Made by a program: the position numbers and the translations under genes. DNA of 64,000 bases from Alistipes sp. (GTDB taxonomy: Bacteria; Bacteroidota; Bacteroidia; Bacteroidales; Rikenellaceae), in the NCBI GenBank assembly GCA_017416915.1, contig JAFQAN010000005.1, positions 124,001 to 188,000 on the forward strand, read 5' to 3'. The notes under the pieces are model-generated. The model searched no databases, was not told the origin of the DNA, and saw only the letters and a list, made by a program, of their open reading frames with translations. Shown in pieces: positions 58,677 to 64,000 of the stretch. Every line of letters begins with the position of its first letter. Within the stretch, counting starts at the first letter, position 1.

Positions 58677-61409
58677 CTACCTCTCAGGTGGGAAGAGCTT
58701 GTCGTACTCCGAGGTGAAGCCTCGGTAGCTCTTGCCCATCAGCTCAACGGCGTTGTCGAGTGCTGACTGCTCTCCATTATACCATACCAACGGTGGATAC
58801 CACCATACATCGTTGCGTTTAGGAGCTGTCTTCATACGAGCACCCTCAAACAGCGTGTCGGGCAATCCCTGGTCGTACATCGTAACGAATACCCCCTTCG
58901 TGGTCTCTCGTAGTCTCTCGTCGCCACCCCATAGCCAGCCGTACTTGGGCGAGAAGGTCTGCAACTTACCACACGTAAACTCGCCCGTAGCCTCATCATA
59001 GTCGAGCATCTCGATACGGTAGTGGCGTGGCGTGATACTCGGCGAGCTAAATCCGTCGAAGGCAAACATCATACTTATAATCATCGCATCAAAGGCGTTG
59101 CCACCATTGGGCAAAAGCTTCAAGTTGCCAAAGGTGAAGCTGCCGCCATCGACAACCAACCAGCGACGGTCGTTCTGCTCGTCGTACTGGTAAGAGTGTA
59201 CTTTGAGAGGCGCCGAGAAGATGTATGTCGATAGCTCCTCGGTGATGTAGCGTTGCGTGGGGTCAAACATCGTAACGATGTAGCCATACGTCGCATCGCC
59301 ATAGGGCGATACGATGTCTGACGAGCTGCTTAGCTCGGCGTATATATCCACCGTAACATCCACTTCGTCGCTGAGCGGATACTGCTTGCTGCCCATAAAG
59401 CAGTTTGTTGCGGGTGGTGCTTGCTCATCATCCTTCTTGATGAAGTGTACCGTAATATCGAGGTCTTGCATCACGGTAAAGCTCTCGTTTGCAACCACAT
59501 CGCCTCCCCAATTACTATGCTTGGTCGTGATGTGGCTCACTGCCCAATCTTCATTGGGTGCTACTTTTAGCGTCGCCTTGTCGCCGTACTCAAATGCACG
59601 TGCAGGCGTTATCGATGCGCTACCTCCATCCGTAGGGTTGCACGTTACCGATATGTTATACTTCATCTTCTCCTTTATGGTAGGACCAATAGGAGGCCTC
59701 TTTATATCTATGACGGGGTATTCGGGTTCAGGCTCTGGCTCTGGCTCTGGTTCAGGCTCAGGCTCAGGCTCTGGCTCGGGTTCAGGTTCGGGTTCGGGGT
59801 CTGGCTCTCTAACCCAGCCGCCATTGTAATTTGCGGTCGCCCCCTCGCCAAAGAGCCATATTAGCTCGCCTGTGGTGTCCATGATGCCCCAATAGCGGTC
59901 GCCATTGAGTTCTATTCTGTCCACGCAGCACGTGCCAAACTTGTTAAAGCTCCTAAAACTACCAATATAGTCTCCCTCGTTGTCGTAGGGCGCAAGGAGT
60001 ATCTCCCCCATCGGATTGATGATGTAGTTCTCTATCGACTTGTTCTTTATCGTTGCCACGTCGAGCGCATAGAAACGGGGCTGAGAGCGCAAATCGCTGG
60101 TAAACATAAAGTCGTCGCCGAGGTCCTTGACAACCTCGAAATTGGTATCTACGATGCAGATGTCGCCACCAGCCCAGCTCTGTCCCGTGGGCATAATGTA
60201 TGCCAAGCCATTGTAGTAGGGCGAGCCATAATCTGCTACGCCAATCTTCTCGCCAGCGGTGTTATAGTAGTTGTAGTAGTCGTCCTGCAATACGTAGAAT
60301 CTGCCATTCACAACATCCGAGACGATGCTCTGGTAGCGACCTTTGAAGTCGCTGCCCGACCACGTTAAGCCTGGCTGGAAGACCACCTCGCCGCGGGTGT
60401 TTATCAGCGCCAACTCGCCGTTAGAGAATGGCGAGTCGGGGTCGCTCTTTACCACAGCCCACGCATAGCCCTCGCTGAAATCGCTCACGGCGCTATACTG
60501 TGGCGTAATCTTTACAACGCCATTGACATCAATAAAGCCCCATTTGTAGTTGGCGGCGGGGTAGGCGCGCAGACCATCACGGATGGGGCGTATCGACCAC
60601 GCATCGTCGCCATAGAGGGGTAGGTGTGTAAACTGCTTCTCACCCTTGATGTTGATATAGTAGTACTTCTTGGGATAGCCTGTACCCTGTGTTGCCACTG
60701 CTAAGCCATCCTCAAACTCCGATACAACGCTCCACGAGGGGTCTAACTCCTTGACGCTGCCATCCAAGTAGAGCAGATATATAGGTGTCTGACCATTCTC
60801 GTTGGCAACGGTGCGGCGTGCCACTGCCACACCCTCCTTGAATACGGGGAGCTTCGTGCCGTATGAGCGCTGCTCGCTACAATATGTCCACTCGAAGTCG
60901 AAGAGCTTTTCGCCCGTGACGCGCCAAAAGGCACATTTGCCATTGAGCATTATGGTAAATACCCCGTCAGATACATTCGAGAAGTTGCTATTGTAGATGT
61001 AGCCTGTCTGCATATACTTGGTGCGATAGGAGATGTAGGGCGTATGGTACTTAGGCTCTACCTCCTCCATATCGCTGTCGTCGTAGGTCGGCTTAGAGTC
61101 TTTTGTCGCTACCATCTCTTCCTCGACATCCTCGGCGTTGTCGTCCGAGCTATTGTAGCTCTCCGAGGTGGTCTGCGCCGAGTCATCATCGGCATTTGCC
61201 TGACGCCTCTTCTTCGATTGGAAGAGACCTGTAACATCTCCGCTGGTTACCTTCTTGGCACCCTCCTCCACCTTCTCCAAGGCGTCGTTCACCTTGCCAA
61301 GACCTCTGGCTATCTTGTCGAATAGTTGTGCCTCGGCGCTCTGCGACGTCAGTGTGAGGGCAAGAGATAGGGTTAGCGCAGAGACGATAAGTTGTGTAAA
61401 TCTTCTCAT
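58677..61409 (-). CDS. Secreted WG-repeat protein with Glu-Pro linker
   Basis: 910 residues. The signal peptide MRRFTQLIVSALTLSLALTL is followed by QSAEAQ. Residues about 25-65 are helical, then an acidic Asp/Glu/Ser-rich stretch. Residues about 150-520 hold WG repeats (YKWGFIDVNGVVKITPQYSA is the clearest, with GKYYYINIKGEKQ-like repeats). A (Glu-Pro)n linker lies at about 535-563. Then an InlB B-repeat-like domain (KYNISVTCNPTDGGSASITP ... FTVMQDLDITVHFIKKDDE, about 580-665) and a further unknown domain to the C-terminus. It is probably exported to the periplasm or surface; function unknown. Its promoter (61496-61526) overlaps the rpsT terminator. Confidence 0.85.
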   Translation of the reverse strand: MRRFTQLIVSALTLSLALTLTSQSAEAQLFDKIARGLGKVNDALEKVEEGAKKVTSGDVTGLFQSKKRRQANADDDSAQTTSESYNSSDDNAEDVEEEMVATKDSKPTYDDSDMEEVEPKYHTPYISYRTKYMQTGYIYNSNFSNVSDGVFTIMLNGKCAFWRVTGEKLFDFEWTYCSEQRSYGTKLPVFKEGVAVARRTVANENGQTPIYLLYLDGSVKELDPSWSVVSEFEDGLAVATQGTGYPKKYYYINIKGEKQFTHLPLYGDDAWSIRPIRDGLRAYPAANYKWGFIDVNGVVKITPQYSAVSDFSEGYAWAVVKSDPDSPFSNGELALINTRGEVVFQPGLTWSGSDFKGRYQSIVSDVVNGRFYVLQDDYYNYYNTAGEKIGVADYGSPYYNGLAYIMPTGQSWAGGDICIVDTNFEVVKDLGDDFMFTSDLRSQPRFYALDVATIKNKSIENYIINPMGEILLAPYDNEGDYIGSFRSFNKFGTCCVDRIELNGDRYWGIMDTTGELIWLFGEGATANYNGGWVREPDPEPEPEPEPEPEPEPEPEPEPEPEPEYPVIDIKRPPIGPTIKEKMKYNISVTCNPTDGGSASITPARAFEYGDKATLKVAPNEDWAVSHITTKHSNWGGDVVANESFTVMQDLDITVHFIKKDDEQAPPATNCFMGSKQYPLSDEVDVTVDIYAELSSSSDIVSPYGDATYGYIVTMFDPTQRYITEELSTYIFSAPLKVHSYQYDEQNDRRWLVVDGGSFTFGNLKLLPNGGNAFDAMIISMMFAFDGFSSPSITPRHYRIEMLDYDEATGEFTCGKLQTFSPKYGWLWGGDERLRETTKGVFVTMYDQGLPDTLFEGARMKTAPKRNDVWWYPPLVWYNGEQSALDNAVELMGKSYRGFTSEYDKLFPPER
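59721..59806 (-). repeat. Glu-Pro hexanucleotide repeat
   Basis: About 14 units of 6 bp (plus strand GGCTCT, GGTTCA, GGCTCA variants) encode the rigid (Glu-Pro)n linker of the WG-repeat protein. Silent changes keep the peptide identical, which suggests selection for the linker. Confidence 0.85.
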
Positions 61410-61495
61410 AGCATACGGAGTGTGTCCCTGGGGTAATATGACATCAGAGAGCGTCGGGACATCGCTACACGACTAACTAATGTCTTTGATTACCA

Positions 61496-61526
61496 CAAAT
61501 ATACGAAATATAATTTGAAAAACAAA
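61496..61526 (-). promoter_or_regulatory. Promoter of the WG-repeat gene inside the rpsT terminator tail
   Basis: Minus strand TTTG (61523-61526), 19 bp, TATATTTG (61496-61503), full consensus. The -33 element overlaps the T-run of the rpsT terminator. Confidence 0.8.
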
Positions 61527-61556
61527 AAAACGCCGTAGCATTGCTACGACGTTTTT
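61523..61556 (-). terminator. Terminator of rpsT
   Basis: AAAACGCCGTAGC and GCTACGACGTTTT pair with one mismatch and a 3-nt loop, followed on the minus strand by seven T. It begins about 18 bp after the rpsT stop. Confidence 0.85.
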
Positions 61557-61574
61557 ACTCTGCTTACCTCCCGA

Positions 61575-61826
61575 TTAGAGGGCGTTCACGTGAAGTGCCA
61601 ACGAGCTCTTCAAGTTAGCAGCCTTGTTCTTGTGGATGATGTTGTGCTTAGCCAACTTATCCAACATAGAGCTTACCTTGGGAAGCAATGCCTCGGCAGC
61701 AGCACGCTCTGCGGTATTGCGCAATGCCTTAACGGCGTTACGAGCTGTCTTGTGGTAAAGACGGTTGTGTGCGCGCTTGGTAGCTGTCTGACGAATTCTC
61801 TTCTTTGATGACTTGTGGTTTGCCAT
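61575..61826 (-). CDS. rpsT: Ribosomal protein bS20
   Basis: 83 residues, [20 protein letters not shown], typical in length and basic throughout. It binds 16S rRNA early in 30S assembly. It lies downstream of tRNA-Glu on the same strand with 194 bp between, in which I see no promoter of the TAnnTTTG type; co-transcription with the tRNA is likely. Confidence 0.97.
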   Translation of the reverse strand: MANHKSSKKRIRQTATKRAHNRLYHKTARNAVKALRNTAERAAAEALLPKVSSMLDKLAKHNIIHKNKAANLKSSLALHVNAL

Positions 61827-62020
61827 AGTTTTTACTTTTTATCTTTTACTTTTTCTGTTTTCAATTTTCTCCCAGCTTTTCGCTCATTGTCGTTGGCGAA
61901 CTTTGCCGTGCTGGGCGGCAACAATTTTGACGACCGTAGTCGCTGTCGGATAGGCTATTGCCCGCTCCTAAATAACTCTTAAACCGCACGCACCACACCA
62001 GAGGTGTAACGCGCCAAGTG

Positions 62021-62092
62021 CAGCCCATAGCAGAGTCGAACTGCTCTTTCAAGAATGAAAATCTTGCGTCCTAACCGATAGACGAATGGGCC
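62021..62092 (-). tRNA. tRNA-Glu (TTC anticodon)
   Basis: 72 nt on the minus strand starting GGCCCATTCGTCTATCGG. The acceptor stem GGCCCAT pairs with ATGGGCT (G1-U72 is a wobble), the D-arm is GTCT/GGAC, the anticodon arm is CAAGA-TTTTCAT-TCTTG with anticodon TTC, and the T-arm is AGCAG-TTCGACT-CTGCT. The discriminator is G and CCA is not encoded. Confidence 0.95.
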
Positions 62093-62134
62093 AATCCACT
62101 AACAGCCCTCATTATGAGGAGCAGTTTAGCGGTG

Positions 62135-62165
62135 CGAAGGTACGCAAAAATTTCTATTTGACAAA
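62135..62165 (-). promoter_or_regulatory. Promoter of tRNA-Glu-rpsT
   Basis: Minus strand TTTG (62162-62165), 19 bp, TACCTTCG (62135-62142), one base off the -7 consensus. Confidence 0.6.
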
Positions 62166-62209
62166 ATGTTTTTGAAAAAAATGTGCCGCTTGGCGCAAAA
62201 AGCCCCCTC

Positions 62210-62971
62210 TTACTCACGCTTGAAGCGTATAGAACGGCTCTTAGTGTCGAAATGCACATTGTTGCCGAGGAATAGACGCTCGATATTTCCCGACGCTATC
62301 ATATCCTCTGTCGGCAGATGCGTAAGATGTGGTGTATCGACTAACGCTATGCTGTCGGCAAGCGTTAGGGCGATGTCGAGTTCGTGTGTCGAGAATATGA
62401 TGCAGCGGTTGCTTGTGTGTGCAAGCGTTGCGAGCAGTGTGCATAGCTCGTAGCGGTTGGGCAGGTCGAGGAATGCCGTAGGCTCGTCGAGGAGGATTAT
62501 GGGCGTCTGCTGTGCTAAGGCGCGCGCTATCATCACCCTCTGACACTCGCCATCCGAGAGGGTATCTACCTTGCGGTTGGCAAGGCTCTCTACACTCGCC
62601 ATACGCATCGACTCCTCGACTATGGCGTGGTCATCGTCCGTGAGGCGACCCATCCAGTCGGTATAGGGCGAGCGACCTATGGCAACAAGCTCGTATGCGG
62701 TCATCGCCTCGACCTCTATGCGCTCGGTGTTTACGAAGGCTATGTTGCGCGCTAACTCGGTGGGCGATAGGGTGCCGATAGGGCGTCCATCAATCTCTAT
62801 CGTGCCACCCTGTACGCTGCCCAATGCCGCGATAGCACGCAGCAACGTGCTTTTACCTGTGCCGTTACGACCTAAAAGCGCGATGAGGTTACCGCGCGTA
62901 AACTCCGTTGAGGCGTGTGCTATCAACTCGCGATGACCGAAGGCGAGGGTTATGTCCGAGAGCTTTATCAT
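62210..62971 (-). CDS. ABC transporter ATP-binding protein (iron-siderophore or corrinoid type)
   Basis: 253 residues. Walker A GRNGTGKSTLLRA (about 35-47), Q-loop region FVNTERIE, signature LSDGECQRVMIARALAQ (about 138-154), Walker B PIILLDEPTAFLD and switch His in FSTHELDIA are intact. It belongs to the FecE/BtuD branch. Its ATG overlaps the stop of the permease gene by 4 bp, so the two are translationally coupled. The C-terminal 35 residues (GNNVHFDTKSRSIRFKRE) are unlike the standard form but common in Bacteroidetes. Confidence 0.93.
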   Translation of the reverse strand: MIKLSDITLAFGHRELIAHASTEFTRGNLIALLGRNGTGKSTLLRAIAALGSVQGGTIEIDGRPIGTLSPTELARNIAFVNTERIEVEAMTAYELVAIGRSPYTDWMGRLTDDDHAIVEESMRMASVESLANRKVDTLSDGECQRVMIARALAQQTPIILLDEPTAFLDLPNRYELCTLLATLAHTSNRCIIFSTHELDIALTLADSIALVDTPHLTHLPTEDMIASGNIERLFLGNNVHFDTKSRSIRFKRE

Positions 62972-63996
62972 TTGCGGTTGCGGTTACGGAATATTACTAC
63001 GATGATTACGGGGATGCCCAGCAGCGAGCTAACGGCATTTATCGGGAAGGTGGCTATGCCTCCGTATGCTAAGAGGTCGCAGACAAGGCAACATAACACC
63101 ATTGCAAGCGCGCCCCATAGCATTGATGCGGGCATCAGTACACGGTGGTCCGACGTGCGGAAGGTCATACGTGCAAGGTGCGGCATGGCAAGCCCAATAA
63201 AGCCGATAGGGCCGCAAAAGGCGGTTACCGTGCCAGCAAGGAGCGTTGTCGAGAGAAAGATGATGGCTCGTGAGCGTGCCACACGCAGACCCATAGTGCG
63301 GGCGTAACTCTCGCCGAGGAGCAGCATATTTAGCGGCTTGATAACTACTATGGCGAGTAATAGCCCGACAAGCACCGTGGGTAGGAGTATGGTTAGCTGC
63401 TCGGTGGTTACAGTCGATACCGATCCCATAGTCCATACAACAAACGCCTTTAACGACTCCTCTGTGCCGATATATTGCAGGATGCCAACGATGGCAGATA
63501 TTGCCGAGCCGAGCATCATACCTATAATAAGTATCACGTTGATATTGCGTATCTTGCGCGAGAGAAACATCACCAGAAGTAGTATTAGTGCTGAGCCTAT
63601 CCACGCCATACCCGTAATGCCCATATTTGCCATTAGTGTACCCGAGGTAGCTCCCAACATCGGCGCCGCCATAGTGAATATTGCCACGCCGAGACTTGCT
63701 CCCGAGTTGATGCCCAAGACGTAGGGACCTGCCAAAGGGTTGCGGAAGAGTGTCTGCATCTGCAAGCCGCTGGCGGCAAGCGCCATACCTGCAAGCATAG
63801 CCACGATAATCTTGGGCAGTCGTAGCTCGCTGATGATAATACGGTTTGTCTCGCTCGACGTGGTGCCTCCCGTTAGCGTTGCCCACACGTCTGAGAACGG
63901 TATGTCGGTGGTACCAAGTAGCAGGTCGCCAATAGCGAGGGCGAGAAGCGCTATGAGCAGTGTTACGAAGAGTGTATATCGTCCTAAACGCGTCAT
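62968..63996 (-). CDS. FecCD/BtuC-family ABC transporter permease
   Basis: 342 residues, complete, starting at ATG 63996 close to the window edge. About ten transmembrane helices (LFVTLLIALLALAIGDLLLG first). The family motif LRLPKIIVAMLAGMALAASG is at residues about 57-76 and GFIGLAMPHLARM at about 265-277, the site of the EAA-like contact with the ATPase. It takes up siderophore, heme or cobalamin with the ATPase gene overlapping it. The substrate-binding protein gene, expected upstream, is outside the window, so the substrate cannot be fixed. Confidence 0.93.
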   Translation of the reverse strand: MTRLGRYTLFVTLLIALLALAIGDLLLGTTDIPFSDVWATLTGGTTSSETNRIIISELRLPKIIVAMLAGMALAASGLQMQTLFRNPLAGPYVLGINSGASLGVAIFTMAAPMLGATSGTLMANMGITGMAWIGSALILLLVMFLSRKIRNINVILIIGMMLGSAISAIVGILQYIGTEESLKAFVVWTMGSVSTVTTEQLTILLPTVLVGLLLAIVVIKPLNMLLLGESYARTMGLRVARSRAIIFLSTTLLAGTVTAFCGPIGFIGLAMPHLARMTFRTSDHRVLMPASMLWGALAMVLCCLVCDLLAYGGIATFPINAVSSLLGIPVIIVVIFRNRNRK

Positions 63997-64000
63997 TATC

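Noticed and set aside
58832..59065. Antisense open frames inside the WG-repeat, DUF2723, porin and nifJ genes
   Set aside because: Arg/Ser/Thr-rich shadow frames with no start signals; the opposite-strand genes have clear domains.
61861..62020. A second tRNA or small RNA between tRNA-Glu and rpsT
   Set aside because: No cloverleaf or stable stem could be drawn; it appears to be plain transcript leader.

Overview
The window is Bacteroidales chromosome, most likely Rikenellaceae/Alistipes-like. I infer this from gene content, not from a search. The evidence is promoters of the Bacteroidetes type (TTTG, 19-20 bp, TAnnTTTG) in front of many genes, a fused LpxC-FabZ, lipoproteins with BACON and BspA-type domains, a PPi-type phosphofructokinase, a BtuG-type B12 surface lipoprotein, and RNase Y with ZapA. 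About 38 protein genes, one tRNA-Glu, one cobalamin riboswitch and one probable 6S RNA can be supported. No prophage, integrase, transposase or CRISPR array was seen.

Layout. 1-5.3 kb: the end of an unknown gene, a BspA-like leucine-rich surface lipoprotein, PPi-phosphofructokinase (minus) and an orphan TonB-receptor plug protein. 5.5-15 kb (minus): pyruvate:ferredoxin oxidoreductase, a large unknown lipoprotein and guaB-guaA. 15.2-21.8 kb (minus): a vitamin B12 uptake operon under a cobalamin riboswitch, in the order DUF4465 collagen-like lipoprotein, PKD-like lipoprotein, BtuG-like propeller, BtuB-like receptor. 22-38 kb: acyl-CoA synthetase (minus), then plus-strand queG, a DUF2723 membrane protein, cysS, prfB, a NamZ-type muramidase, ftsY, rimO, a coiled-coil protein, zapA, a 6S-like RNA and rny. 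38.7-49.7 kb: lpxC-fabZ and lpxA (minus), a TonB-like operon, a K+/H+ antiporter, then minus-strand pssA, porin and lytic transglycosylase, and plus-strand manC. 50-58.5 kb: lon, kdsB-kdsA-kdsD, ubiD-type decarboxylase, a helix-hairpin-helix protein and rpsU. 58.7-64 kb (minus): a WG-repeat secreted protein, rpsT, tRNA-Glu and a FecCD-type permease with its ATPase.

How the genes work together. Envelope construction dominates: lipid A (lpxC-fabZ, lpxA), KDO supply (kdsB, kdsA, kdsD), phosphatidylserine (pssA), GDP-mannose (manC), muropeptide turnover (namZ-like, transglycosylase) and TonB-driven import (plug protein, TonB, B12 system, FecCD transporter). Housekeeping translation and RNA genes lie between them.

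The most unusual content is a family of large modular intergenic repeats, eight copies in 64 kb. A full copy has an outer stem whose paired bases change together between copies, an exchangeable inner hairpin with a conserved GTAC-N6-GTAC tip, 10-bp tandem repeats, an array of 7-15 imperfect 8-bp units (NGTCYCGT), and inverted 10-bp repeats bounded by GGCGCGC/GCGCGCC. In five copies the head begins 0-4 nt after (or inside) the stop codon of the preceding gene on the same strand. I do not recognise this family as a named element.
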